Source: Canibacter sp052085365 (GTDB taxonomy: Bacteria; Actinomycetota; Actinomycetes; Actinomycetales; Microbacteriaceae). Taken from it: DNA of 64,000 bases. Below the pieces are notes generated by a model. That model searched no databases. It was not told the DNA's origin and saw only the letters and a program-made list of their open reading frames with translations. Shown in pieces: positions 26,755 through 35,833 of this stretch (positions within the stretch are counted from its first letter, which is position 1; every line of letters begins with the position of its first letter). The translations under genes were made by a program, and so were the position numbers. The stretch lies in NCBI GenBank assembly GCA_052085365.1, contig JBQDFP010000002.1, positions 210,027 through 274,026 on the forward strand, given 5' to 3'.

Positions 26755-27918
26755 CTACTTTGGAGTGGGCGTTGCCTCGTAGACGCGCGCACCGTCACGA
26801 ACACCAGCGAAACGATATGGCGCGGTCGTTGTGTACGGATTGTCGAAGTTTTCACGACTGCCGCGCTCTTGTGCTGCATGCAGGGCACGGTAATCTTCGA
26901 AGCTCAGGCGGGGACGCTCCGCAAGCTCACGCTGAATACGCTCACCGTTCACTCGGTCCCGGTAGCCGGGCAGTACCTTGACAGTGAAGAACTCGCCCGC
27001 GGCACCCGAACCATAGCTAAACAAGCCGACCCGTTTGCCGTCGAGTTCATTATCGTAGTGGAGCAGAGACGTAAGCCCCACGTACAGTGAAGCGGTGTAC
27101 GAGTTTCCAATGTGTGGGGTGTACCCGAGGCTCGGTTCGAGCAGGGTTTCATCAAGCTCTGTGCCAATGTGTTCAGCAAAACGACGGTACGCCTTCACCG
27201 ACATTTTCGTGAACGGCTGATGATGCACATACCGGTCAATCTCTGACGCGGCTGCGCCTCCCTGAGCAGCGTAGTCATCCCAGGAACCGGTGAGTGTCCC
27301 CAGGTACGCATCAAGTGAAAGCGCCCCATCTACGAGCGGAGTGGAAAGGTCGTTCGGGCGCCAAAAATCATTAATATGTGCTGACCACACGCCTGACGTG
27401 GGTTCCACCTCGATCAGTTCAGGATCTGCACCGATCAACATCGCGATTGCACCGGCGCCCTGCGTGGGTTCTCCCGCGGTATTCACCGCATATCTCGCGA
27501 TATCGCTCATGATGACCAATACTCGCTCTTGGGGGTGACGAGCAACGATGCCCAGTGCCACTTGAAGCGATGCGGTGCCGGCATAGCAGGCCTGTTTCGT
27601 TTCAAGAATGCGCATATTTGTGGGGAGGTCCAGCAGATCCTGCACGAACATCCCTGCAGCCTTGGACTGGTCAACACCAGATTCTGTCGCGAACAGAAGC
27701 GTGCGAATACCGTCGGTACCGGTGCGTTCAAGCAACCGGGCTGCGGCAGTTGCGCCCATACTGATCGGATCTTCATCAAGCGCAGGCATACCAAATTGGT
27801 CCTGACGCAGGCCATAACGATACTTGTTCGGATCAACATCGTTTGCTTCTGCAAGCGTGTCCAACTCAACTGCGAAATGGGTGGTCGCCATTTCCAAATC
27901 GATAATGCCCAAGCTCAT
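26755..27918 (-). CDS. mvaS: hydroxymethylglutaryl-CoA synthase
   Basis: Condenses acetyl-CoA with acetoacetyl-CoA to HMG-CoA, the first committed step of the mevalonate pathway. The 387-residue thiolase-fold enzyme has the catalytic Glu in ATESG (about 79), the acyl-accepting Cys111 in KQACYAGTAS and the His in YVHHQPF (about 232). It is last in the six-gene operon and overlaps mvaA by 4 nt. Confidence 0.96.
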   Translation of the reverse strand: MSLGIIDLEMATTHFAVELDTLAEANDVDPNKYRYGLRQDQFGMPALDEDPISMGATAAARLLERTGTDGIRTLLFATESGVDQSKAAGMFVQDLLDLPTNMRILETKQACYAGTASLQVALGIVARHPQERVLVIMSDIARYAVNTAGEPTQGAGAIAMLIGADPELIEVEPTSGVWSAHINDFWRPNDLSTPLVDGALSLDAYLGTLTGSWDDYAAQGGAAASEIDRYVHHQPFTKMSVKAYRRFAEHIGTELDETLLEPSLGYTPHIGNSYTASLYVGLTSLLHYDNELDGKRVGLFSYGSGAAGEFFTVKVLPGYRDRVNGERIQRELAERPRLSFEDYRALHAAQERGSRENFDNPYTTTAPYRFAGVRDGARVYEATPTPK

Positions 27919-29024
27919 GCGTCTGTTTTTCCGTTCTTGTTTCGGTCGCGGCGTTCCATCGCAACGTGGGTTGCCATCAGCTCACTCGGGTTCGTCTGCG
28001 CTCCCAAGAGTGACAACTCTCCGCACAATACTGTAGCTGCTGTGAGCGCGGCAAGACGACGCCCGTTTGCTCCGGGCTCGCGGTCTTCACGGCAGCCAAT
28101 ACGCTGCAGATTGTGTTCAACGTGCGGCAAATGTTTCCCGTTCCCGACAGTGCCAACAATCAGGTTCGGAATCGAACACGAGAAGTAGAGTCCCTCGTCG
28201 CGATTTTCGGCATAGGTGATGCCTTGGGAGCCCTCAACAATGTTTGCGGCATCCTGGCCGGTTGCCAGGTAAATCCCTAACAGCATGTTGGCGTAGTGCG
28301 CATTCGCCGAACGGAGCGAGCCGGCAAGCGTGGAACCTACAAGGTTTTTTCGCGTCGACAAATCGGTCAGTTCTGCCGAGGTGGTGCGCAGCCGCTTTTC
28401 GACAACGCTGTGCGGGAGCAAAATATCGGCATTGACGTTCTTCCCTCGACCGAGAATGCCATTGATAGCGCTGGGCTTCTTGTCAATACACAAGTTGCCA
28501 GAGATTGAACCGTATTCAAGATCGAGGCCCCACGACATGATCTTCATCATGAGGTTTTCTGCTGCCGCCGTGGCCATATTATGGCCGGACGCGTCACCGG
28601 TGGTGAACGCGAAACGAGTGAAAAGTAGATTACCAACTATTTCGTCGTGCACTTCGATGAGCTTCGCGAACCGGCTTGATGAGCGCACGGTGTCTTGGAG
28701 CTCTTCGAAACGGGCGTGGATTTGCGCGGCTGCTGCCGCGGCGTGAGCAGAGTCACGGGCAATAAAGAGTGTTGACCGAGTCATTCGTTCGTCAATAACG
28801 GTCACCCGTATGCCATCATCAAGCATGCGTGAGATGCTCGCTCCGCGACCAACTGATGGCCACAGAGGCGTCTCATAGGTTGCTAACGGAACTGAGATTT
28901 CTTCGTTGATGACGTTCCCGGTGATACGCATGGGTCCCACCCATTGCGTTGGAATCTCGGTGACCAGAGTCGATTCGTCCACCCGAACGGTCTCCTTCTC
29001 GTGTCTCCCGGTGCCATTTGGCAT
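27915..29024 (-). CDS. mvaA: hydroxymethylglutaryl-CoA reductase
   Basis: Reduces HMG-CoA to mevalonate. The 369-residue product has the catalytic-domain signatures FTTGDASGHNM, CIDKKPSAINGILGRGK and the GTVGNGK stretch, plus a His near the C-terminus. The DKKPSAIN form is that of class I, NADPH-type enzymes rather than class II, and there is no membrane anchor, so it acts in the cytosol. It lies 5 nt downstream of fni and overlaps mvaS by 4 nt. Confidence 0.95.
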   Translation of the reverse strand: MPNGTGRHEKETVRVDESTLVTEIPTQWVGPMRITGNVINEEISVPLATYETPLWPSVGRGASISRMLDDGIRVTVIDERMTRSTLFIARDSAHAAAAAAQIHARFEELQDTVRSSSRFAKLIEVHDEIVGNLLFTRFAFTTGDASGHNMATAAAENLMMKIMSWGLDLEYGSISGNLCIDKKPSAINGILGRGKNVNADILLPHSVVEKRLRTTSAELTDLSTRKNLVGSTLAGSLRSANAHYANMLLGIYLATGQDAANIVEGSQGITYAENRDEGLYFSCSIPNLIVGTVGNGKHLPHVEHNLQRIGCREDREPGANGRRLAALTAATVLCGELSLLGAQTNPSELMATHVAMERRDRNKNGKTDA

Positions 29025-29029
29025 CGTGT

Positions 29030-30088
29030 TTATCGTGATCGGCGCGAGTAAGCTGCGGCATCAATTCCGCGCAATTCGCAAAATTCACGCACGTGACCGC
29101 GAAGCAGCAAATCGCTGCGACCCAGAGCCGCAGGAGTCGTTGCCCCCAGAAGCGCGCACAGTTCAGCGATACGTGCCTGCCACCATTCTAGGTGCTTGAC
29201 GACTTCGGTGCTGTCCCCGTTAATTGCGACCCGCAGCACGCGACCCGCAATACCGACGGCCTTCGCGCCGAGCGCAAGCGAGCGGACTGCATCGATGGGC
29301 GAGCGGACGCCTCCTGAAGCCAGCAATGTGGGGAATTCCGGGGCATCAAGCAGGCACGCGACAGCTGACTGGCCAAAATGAGTCAAGTCGTCGAAACCGT
29401 CGTCTCGCCGTGCGCCTTCAATACGTGCAAAGTTTGTGCCGCCTGAGCCACTCACATCGGCGATTTCGACGCCGATGTCCCGCAACTGTTCGAGTGTGCG
29501 TCGGCTGATGCCGAACCCGACTTCTTTGACGATGATTGGCACATCGAGGCCGTGTACTATCTCTTCAAGAATGGCTCGCCAGTCACCAAAGTTACGGCTG
29601 CCTTCGGGCATCACCGTTTCTTGCACCGCGTTCAGGTGCACCTGCAATGCGTCAGCTTCGAGCAGATCGATGGCACGCTTCGCATCGTCGATGGACCTGC
29701 CAGCACCGATGTTTGCAATTACGGTACCGTTCGGGTTCGCGGTGCGCAGCACGCGGAATGTATTCGCAAGTTCAGGGTTATCGAGTGCGATGCTTACAGA
29801 ACCCGATGAGACTGTGGTCCCGGTATGTGCGGCAGCTTCTGCCAGCGCCGCGTTGACTCGTGCGGCAGTTTCGGTCCCACCGGTCATCGCGTTGATATAG
29901 AAGGGCTGCTTCCACAGCATGTTGCCAACGGTGACTGGAAGCGATACCTCGTCAATATTGACGCCGCTTAATGCATGGTGAATGAACTCAACGTCATCAA
30001 AATCTTGATGCTCGGGTGCGTCGTTTTGTTGCTCCATCGCGAGACGAATGTGATCGTCTTTACGGTTTGCACTCAATTCAGAAGACAA
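29030..30088 (-). CDS. fni: type 2 isopentenyl-diphosphate delta-isomerase
   Basis: An FMN- and NADPH-dependent isomerase of isopentenyl and dimethylallyl diphosphate, unrelated to the type 1 enzyme. Typical landmarks are RKDDHIRLA at the N-terminus, MTGGT, the GAGR segment, QVHLNAVQE, KEVGFGIS, SGSGGTNF and the flavin phosphate site ASGGVRSPID. I prefer the TTG at 30088 (352 residues) because AGAGGAAAG lies just before it and it leaves only the short segment expected before RKDDH. The longer ATG start at 30118 would add ten residues and overlap the kinase gene by 41 nt. Confidence 0.92.
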   Translation of the reverse strand: MSSELSANRKDDHIRLAMEQQNDAPEHQDFDDVEFIHHALSGVNIDEVSLPVTVGNMLWKQPFYINAMTGGTETAARVNAALAEAAAHTGTTVSSGSVSIALDNPELANTFRVLRTANPNGTVIANIGAGRSIDDAKRAIDLLEADALQVHLNAVQETVMPEGSRNFGDWRAILEEIVHGLDVPIIVKEVGFGISRRTLEQLRDIGVEIADVSGSGGTNFARIEGARRDDGFDDLTHFGQSAVACLLDAPEFPTLLASGGVRSPIDAVRSLALGAKAVGIAGRVLRVAINGDSTEVVKHLEWWQARIAELCALLGATTPAALGRSDLLLRGHVREFCELRGIDAAAYSRRSR

Positions 30089-31169
30089 CGCTTTCCTCTT
30101 CGCCGGGATGCACATCAACGCTTAAGCGTTGGACTTGATGCTGTTCCCATTCCGTCAACAGTTCGTGATGATTGCCTGTCGCGTCTGCGACTACAATGCC
30201 ACAGTCACCTCCGCCAGCGCCACTGGGTTTCGCTGCAGCGCCATGGTTCTCGGCAATATCGCACAGCCGGGTCAGCTTCTCAGTTTCAATATTGAGACCG
30301 GCAGAGTTGCCGAGCGCACGCAAAAGAGTCCGTGCCTCTCGAATCGACTGCAGCGTCACATGACTCGTTTTTTGATGCAGTGATTCAATAAGTCGTTCAA
30401 CACAGTCACGACTCGACACCACAAAATCAGAATAGTCGAGATTCACATCGGGACGTCGATGCTGCACATGATCAACCAGCGCGTCAGTTGAGGCGGGGGA
30501 CCCGGTCCAGCCAACCAGCAAATCCACAGTTGTTGGGGTTGGTAACGCTTCAATCGAGCAGCCTGTCCACACGTCAGATTCGAGTGTTGCGGCAACACCA
30601 TGCTCCGCAAGGGAGTCGGCGAGTAACGTGCGGTCCGGTGAACGATACGCGATCCACCCACCAAATGTGCTCGCAGCCACGTCGCCGCCGCTGGCTTTTG
30701 GTGACACCTGAATCGTCGCAAGCATTGCAAGCTGGTAACGCTGCGCCTTGGTTAGGCTAAGACTGTAGAACTTGTTCAACGCAGCAATCGTTGCGACAAC
30801 AACAGCGCCAGATGACCCGAGCCCAAACTTCTGACCGTTCGAATCATCAAGTTGCGACTCGATACGCAAGTCAAAATAGCGAGGTTTACGGCCGAGTACT
30901 TCTCGGTATTGTTCAACAGTGCTGATCGCGGCGGCAACAAAGTCGTACGGGTGATGTTCGAGCGTCACCAGGCCGCTGCGGGCAGAACGTTTCCACACCA
31001 TCGGCAAGTGTCCGTACTCGGGGGAAAACACTTTGCCGACATTGCTTGATTCGGTGAGTTCGACCGACAGATACCGGTCGACGGCAACAAGAACCGCGGG
31101 TTGTCCAGGTTCGACAACCGCATACTCTCCAGCGATGTAGAGCTTTCCGGGTGAGCTCGCTTTAATCAC
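30078..31169 (-). CDS. mvaK2: phosphomevalonate kinase
   Basis: Phosphorylates 5-phosphomevalonate to the diphosphate. The 363-residue GHMP kinase starts with SSPGKLYIAGEYAVVEPG, has the ATP loop FGLGSSGAVVVA (about residue 117) and the C-terminal KPSGAGGGDCG loop. These separate it from the mevalonate kinase and decarboxylase in the same operon. It overlaps mvaD by 4 nt and fni by 11 nt (or 41 nt with the longer fni start). Confidence 0.95.
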   Translation of the reverse strand: MIKASSPGKLYIAGEYAVVEPGQPAVLVAVDRYLSVELTESSNVGKVFSPEYGHLPMVWKRSARSGLVTLEHHPYDFVAAAISTVEQYREVLGRKPRYFDLRIESQLDDSNGQKFGLGSSGAVVVATIAALNKFYSLSLTKAQRYQLAMLATIQVSPKASGGDVAASTFGGWIAYRSPDRTLLADSLAEHGVAATLESDVWTGCSIEALPTPTTVDLLVGWTGSPASTDALVDHVQHRRPDVNLDYSDFVVSSRDCVERLIESLHQKTSHVTLQSIREARTLLRALGNSAGLNIETEKLTRLCDIAENHGAAAKPSGAGGGDCGIVVADATGNHHELLTEWEQHQVQRLSVDVHPGEEESVVF

Positions 31170-32140
31170 GAAACGACCTTACCGGGAAGTAGCTGAGCGC
31201 CAGGTCCAGGCGCAACTACTTGCACATCACCGAATTCGCGTAAGCCCTCAGCGACACTGCCGGCATCATTTGGGCGGGCGATCGCAACAACGTTGGGGCC
31301 CGCATCTGCGGTGGCGTAAGTTTCAACCCCGTCTTCACGCAGTTGCGCCACCCGATCAAATGCCGCATATGAGGCAGGAGCGAGATAACGCACCGGTGGC
31401 TCGCTTGACTGAATGACTGCATGCATCCGGTATGCGTGCAGTTCGGTCAGTTCACCGAGAGTCGTGAAGTCATCTGCAGCACACGCCTGCTGTGCACGCA
31501 CCAATATATCTTCAGTTGAGCTCACCCAATCGGAATAAAACGGCGAGGTTTGCGCGGTGAGCTGCATGCCGTCGCGGCTTGAAACCTTCTTTTTTGCGCC
31601 GTCAATTTTACAGACAATCATGCGCATATCTGGCGCGGTGATTTCTTCGGCAAATGATGACGCGTCGTCGTCCCCTGCGTGCCAGATCGCGAACCGTGAG
31701 ATAACTGACCTGCTGGCTGAGCCAGACCCTCTGCGTGCTAATCGTGATAGTTCCGCGGTGTCAAAGTCGAGGCCATAAGCTTGTGCGGCCGCGCACGCGA
31801 GCGCAGCGAAGCCGGAAGCAGAAGAGGCAAGACCAGCCGCGGTGGGAGCCTCGTTCGTGGACGTAACAATTGCGCGGCTCGCGGACCCTGCGCGCTCACG
31901 CACAAGATCAAGGAAATGTTGAACACGCAGCGCACTATCAGTGGCTGCGGTGATCGTTTCGCCGTTCAGGGTGAAGATGTCGGTGGCGGCATCTGCAAGT
32001 GCCACTTCGGTGGTGGTCGGGTAGGCATCCAGCGTCATTGACAAGCTGCCAGCAGCGGGGAGCATAAGTTGCTCATCGCGCTTGCCCCAGTATTTTACGA
32101 GGGCAATATTCGGGTAGGCGCGGGCAGTTGCTGCTGTCAC
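31166..32140 (-). CDS. mvaD: diphosphomevalonate decarboxylase
   Basis: ATP-dependent decarboxylation of diphosphomevalonate to isopentenyl diphosphate. The 324-residue product begins with the diagnostic YPNIALVKYWGKRD, continues with PAAGSLSMTLD, the ATP loop PTAAGLASSASGFAAL and RRGSGSASRS, and ends with DAGPNVVAI. It overlaps its neighbours on both sides by 4 nt. Confidence 0.97.
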   Translation of the reverse strand: MTAATARAYPNIALVKYWGKRDEQLMLPAAGSLSMTLDAYPTTTEVALADAATDIFTLNGETITAATDSALRVQHFLDLVRERAGSASRAIVTSTNEAPTAAGLASSASGFAALACAAAQAYGLDFDTAELSRLARRGSGSASRSVISRFAIWHAGDDDASSFAEEITAPDMRMIVCKIDGAKKKVSSRDGMQLTAQTSPFYSDWVSSTEDILVRAQQACAADDFTTLGELTELHAYRMHAVIQSSEPPVRYLAPASYAAFDRVAQLREDGVETYATADAGPNVVAIARPNDAGSVAEGLREFGDVQVVAPGPGAQLLPGKVVS

Positions 32141-33132
32141 CTAATCTCCTTTATCGGCACCGACCCGGTAGTTACCGAGGCGAGGCTTGAAATCCAGGCG
32201 CGAGATGCCCCTGAGGTTCGTAATCGGGTTGCCACACTGTAGGCGACTTCTGAATTAGGAACCAACGCAATAACGCAGCCTCCCATGCCACCTCCGGTCA
32301 TTTTAGCCCCGACCGCTCCGGCATCACGTGCAACCCGCACAAGATGATCGAGTTCAGGCGCACTTACTTCAAGGGTTGCCAGCGTTTCATGCGCGGCATT
32401 CATCGCTTCGCCGAGCGAGTTCGTGTCACCTTCGGCAAGCGCAGTCTGGACCTGACTGGTCAGCGTTGCGAGGTGGTCGATAGCTGCTCTGACGCGTACC
32501 GGCTCTTGTTCGAGTAGGTCGCGTACATGTGAGACTGCGAGTGACGTTCGACCAGGTTTGCCGGTGTCGGCAATCACCAGGGTGAACGCACGGGAAACCT
32601 CGAGCGGGGTGACCACGCCGTTGTGAAATCTGAGTGCCGATGATGCCGACACAGTGTGTGCGTCGAGACCGGATGGAGTGCCGTGAGCGACACGTTCTGC
32701 CGCTTGCACGAGTTCGAACAGTTCTTGTTTGCTGAGTGATTCGTTCACGAAGCTTGCGCAAGCGCGAGTGATAGCGGTAGCGACAGCCGCGCTTGAACCG
32801 AGGCCGCGCTCGTATGGAATTGTGCTGCGTACGCGGAGTCGAATCTGGTTGATATCGATACCGAAATGCTCTGTAGCATGCTGCAGAGCTGCTAGGGGCG
32901 GGCCAAGCCGTTTCGGCGCACGTGAAATCGGCCCAGTATAAATATCTGAGTCGAGGAAGCCCGGCTCTGCAGTATCAATCGTCGCTTCAACACCCAAGTC
33001 GTACAGTGGGACGGCGATTGCAGGAGCCCCGTGAACCACAGAATGCTCACCGATCAGAATGGTCTTGCCATATGCTCGACCGATGCCCCAGCCTTCGCGT
33101 CTGGTGTGAGCGGTGTACGGCAGTTCGTTCAT
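32137..33132 (-). CDS. mvk: mevalonate kinase
   Basis: First kinase of the pathway, making 5-phosphomevalonate. The GHMP signatures GRAYGKTILIGEHSVVHG, RGLGSSAAVATAI and KMTGGGMGGCVI are all present. The start is uncertain: ATG 33132 gives 331 residues with 15 before the conserved GIGRAYGK; GTG 33207 gives 356 and has a TAAGAT box 8 nt upstream. The open frame continues to 33471, but that part is not family-like. It is first in the mevalonate operon; no second promoter is evident inside. Confidence 0.93.
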   Translation of the reverse strand: MNELPYTAHTRREGWGIGRAYGKTILIGEHSVVHGAPAIAVPLYDLGVEATIDTAEPGFLDSDIYTGPISRAPKRLGPPLAALQHATEHFGIDINQIRLRVRSTIPYERGLGSSAAVATAITRACASFVNESLSKQELFELVQAAERVAHGTPSGLDAHTVSASSALRFHNGVVTPLEVSRAFTLVIADTGKPGRTSLAVSHVRDLLEQEPVRVRAAIDHLATLTSQVQTALAEGDTNSLGEAMNAAHETLATLEVSAPELDHLVRVARDAGAVGAKMTGGGMGGCVIALVPNSEVAYSVATRLRTSGASRAWISSLASVTTGSVPIKEIR

Positions 33133-33396
33133 GTATCGAAAGTTTCGTGCGGGTTGGGCCGGAATGGCTTGTTGATCAAAGACGTCGGGCACTGTTCCGC
33201 CCGGCACGAGCGTCAATCTTACCAACTGAGGTCTGAAAGGTGTGATCCTGGGACCAAATTGGACGTGTTTGTGCGAGCGTCGCCAAAAGAATTCAGGGTG
33301 GATCGTGTGATTTTCAGTCAAAAAGTGCAAAGATTTCAGCTTGTACAGGTATCTTATGTTTGCATTGCTGTGATTAGTTGCGCGAGAGGGGCATGA

Positions 33397-34704
33397 GTGG
33401 CAACACCACGTGGCGCGAAAGCGGGACGTCGCGCTGCGCGAAATATGACGACGCGGCACGGCAAGCTTCATCGCTCAAGTAGCCTGCGCAACGGCCTCAA
33501 AGTGCTATTCAGTATGCTGCTTGCGGTCGCAATCAGTGGTATCGCTGTTGCGGCTTACGCGGTATGGGACCTCAGTAATCAACTCACCACGATCGAACTT
33601 GACGGTGGCCCCGACCTTGCGCTCGGTTCGAAACAAATCGAAGGCGCGTTCAATGTTCTCGTGGTCGGTTCAGATAGCCGTAAAGATTCGAGCATCGACG
33701 ATGGCGAAGAAGGCGAACTGAACGACGTCACAATGATGATGCACGTTTCCGAAGACCACAAGAGCGCCACGGTTGTGAGTTTCCCCAGAGATCTCATGCT
33801 CCCTATCCCGAGCTGTCCCGGACCAAACGGTGAAGAGAACTACTATTCAGCGATGAGTGAGCAGCAACTCAACAGCACGCTCGGCTATGGGCTGCCGTGT
33901 GTCGTTGACACGATCGAAGAACTCACCGGCGCTGACATTCCCTACGCTGGCATGATCACCTTTGATGGCGTGATCAATATGTCAAACGCTGTAGGCGGCG
34001 TTGATGTCTGTCTTGCAGAACCCATCTACGACCCGAAAACCGACCTTGATTTACCCGCGGGTGATGTCACGCTCGTTGGAAAAGACGCCCTACAGTTTTT
34101 GCGTACCCGTCACGGGGTTGGCGACGGCGGTGACACAAGCCGCATCAGTAACCAGCAGGTATTCCTCTCGGCGTTGATGCGTAAAGTTCAAGACGGTTCG
34201 ACGCTTGCTGACCCGGTCAAAGTGTATGGCCTTGCGAAAGCTGCTATTGAAAACATGACACTGTCGAGCAACATGGCTTCGGTGAATTTCATGCAGGCTG
34301 TTGCCGCAACACTGCGTGACATTAACCTCGACCAGATCACGTTTGTTCAATATCCTGCGGCTGAACACCCGTACGAAACGTCACGTCTCGTACCTGACAC
34401 CTATGCGGGTGACCTGCTGATGGAGAAAGTTCTCAATGATCAGCCGTTTGAACTCGCCGGAACAGGTTCTGCTGTGGCGACCGAAGATGGTGAACCGGCA
34501 GATAACGGGGAAGACGTCGCAACGGAACAGACCCCTGAGCCCGAAGAAAACGCCACGCCTGACGACGGCGTCGACGATGGCACCACCGAAGAGGGCTCCG
34601 AAGACGGTACCGAAGACGGCACTGACCAGAGCACCCTTCCCGAAAATGTGACCGGACAGCGGGCTTCCGCTGAGACCTGTTCTGCGGGGCGCACAAACTA
34701 TTAA
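33397..34704 (+). CDS. LytR-CpsA-Psr (LCP) family cell-wall ligase
   Basis: A 435-residue membrane-anchored enzyme that attaches polymers such as teichoic-acid-like or arabinogalactan-type glycans to peptidoglycan. A basic N-terminus is followed by one membrane segment (about residues 36-58), then the LCP domain with VVGSDSRKD, VVSFPRDLMLPIP and LQFLRTRHG plus DTSRISNQQVF, which carry the conserved Arg and Asp residues. The C-terminal 80 residues are low-complexity and rich in Glu, Asp, Thr and Gly, ending in a Cys-containing tail. GTG start with GAGAGGGG about 6 nt upstream. It diverges from the mevalonate operon. Confidence 0.92.
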   Translation: MATPRGAKAGRRAARNMTTRHGKLHRSSSLRNGLKVLFSMLLAVAISGIAVAAYAVWDLSNQLTTIELDGGPDLALGSKQIEGAFNVLVVGSDSRKDSSIDDGEEGELNDVTMMMHVSEDHKSATVVSFPRDLMLPIPSCPGPNGEENYYSAMSEQQLNSTLGYGLPCVVDTIEELTGADIPYAGMITFDGVINMSNAVGGVDVCLAEPIYDPKTDLDLPAGDVTLVGKDALQFLRTRHGVGDGGDTSRISNQQVFLSALMRKVQDGSTLADPVKVYGLAKAAIENMTLSSNMASVNFMQAVAATLRDINLDQITFVQYPAAEHPYETSRLVPDTYAGDLLMEKVLNDQPFELAGTGSAVATEDGEPADNGEDVATEQTPEPEENATPDDGVDDGTTEEGSEDGTEDGTDQSTLPENVTGQRASAETCSAGRTNY

Positions 34705-34742
34705 TCGCAGCGTGCGTTTTCGTTTCAACGTACTGTTGCGTG

Positions 34743-34748
34743 TATAGT
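34743..34748 (+). promoter_or_regulatory. -10 box (TATAGT) of tRNA-Ser(GCU)
   Basis: TATAGT lies 22 nt before the tRNA. The -35 is weak (TTCGTT at 34719-34724). Confidence 0.4.
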
Positions 34749-34770
34749 TGAACAGGCGTGTTTCACGCAA

Positions 34771-34862
34771 GGAGACGTGCTGGAGCGGCCGAACAGGCTT
34801 CACTGCTAATGAAGTGCCCGGTTTATCCCGGGCCGAGGGTTCAAATCCCTCCGTCTCCGCCA
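34771..34862 (+). tRNA. tRNA-Ser (anticodon GCU)
   Basis: Acceptor stem GGAGACG with CGTCTCC, discriminator G at 34859 and an encoded CCA to 34862. The anticodon stem-loop CTTCA-CTGCTAA-TGAAG gives anticodon GCT. The variable arm (GCCCGG with CCGGGC) is long, as expected for serine, and the T arm has GGTTCAAATCC. Confidence 0.96.
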
Positions 34863-34868
34863 GAATAG

Positions 34869-34912
34869 CCCCGGAACTTCCGCGAAACATCAACGAAGTT
34901 CCGGGGTTTTCT
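34869..34912 (+). terminator. terminator after tRNA-Ser(GCU)
   Basis: A perfect 12-bp stem (CCCCGGAACTTC with GAAGTTCCGGGG) with a 14-nt loop is followed by TTTTCT. Confidence 0.9.
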
Positions 34913-34933
34913 ACACTGAGGTAGGAGTGGATG

Positions 34934-35833
34934 ATGAGTCGCGTATTTGTTCTCGGCAGCGCCAATCTTGATCAGTTCTTGACCGTGCCACACATTGTGC
35001 AACCGGGCGAGACGATCCTCGCAAACGGTTCGAGTACCTCTCCCGGAGGAAAAGGGCTCAATCAGGCAGTCGCGGCCGCACGGAGCGGGGCAAACACACG
35101 CTTTCTCGGCAGCATTGGAACAGACGCTGCTGCTGACACGCTGCTTGCCGCCCTTCGAAACGAATCACGACTGTCACTCGACAGACTTGAACAGCATCAC
35201 ACAAGCCCGACTGGGATAGCAACGATTCAACTCGACCGTTCCGGAGAGAACGCGATCATCGTAAACCCTGGGGCAAACAGCGACAATCGAGCAGACACGC
35301 TCGCGGAACGGCTTGCTGACATCAGCAGCGACGATGTGCTCGTGTGCCAGCTTGAAATTCCGCTCGCAACAGTTGCTGCCGGCCTCAAAATTGCGCGCAG
35401 CGTTGGGGCAACAACTATCTTGAATGCGGCGCCGGCAACGACCGTGACTGAACTGCTCGAACATGTCGACCTGCTCGTCGTGAATGAAACCGAAGCGGTC
35501 GCGTTACATGGGGCTGACATTGCCGCCCAGAGCGCCGCAACGGCCCTGCAGGACACGTTTGGTTGTGATGTCATTGCCACACTGGGTGAAGCTGGCGCAC
35601 AAGTCGCCACGAACTCTGAAGAGCACCACATTCCCGCACGCAATGTACGTGTGGTTGACACCACCGGAGCAGGGGATGCGTTTGTGGGGGCACTTGCAGC
35701 AGCACTAGCTGCAGGAAAGAATCTTGTCACCGCATCCGAATGGGGGACCGTTCTTGCCGCATTCGCATGTGAGAGTGCAGGCGCGCAGGGATATACGCAG
35801 TGCAAGCCCGAAATCGAAGCCGCACTGGGTTAG
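34934..35833 (+). CDS. rbsK: ribokinase / PfkB-family carbohydrate kinase
   Basis: A 299-residue PfkB-type kinase, phosphorylating ribose or a related sugar at O5. The N-terminal GSANLDQFLTVP, the first signature GGKGLNQAVAAARSGA and the second signature DTTGAGDAFVGALAAAL (catalytic Asp) are intact. Of two adjacent ATGs, 34934 has the better 6-nt spacing from TAGGAG. No ribose transporter or regulator is nearby, so the sugar is unproven. Its end overlaps the converging oxidase gene by 4 nt. Confidence 0.88.
   Translation: MSRVFVLGSANLDQFLTVPHIVQPGETILANGSSTSPGGKGLNQAVAAARSGANTRFLGSIGTDAAADTLLAALRNESRLSLDRLEQHHTSPTGIATIQLDRSGENAIIVNPGANSDNRADTLAERLADISSDDVLVCQLEIPLATVAAGLKIARSVGATTILNAAPATTVTELLEHVDLLVVNETEAVALHGADIAAQSAATALQDTFGCDVIATLGEAGAQVATNSEEHHIPARNVRVVDTTGAGDAFVGALAAALAAGKNLVTASEWGTVLAAFACESAGAQGYTQCKPEIEAALG

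Noticed and set aside
33133..33471. Long N-terminal extension of the mevalonate kinase frame
   Set aside because: The extra residues have no family similarity and run into the promoter region of the LCP gene; a start at 33132, or at most 33207, is more likely.
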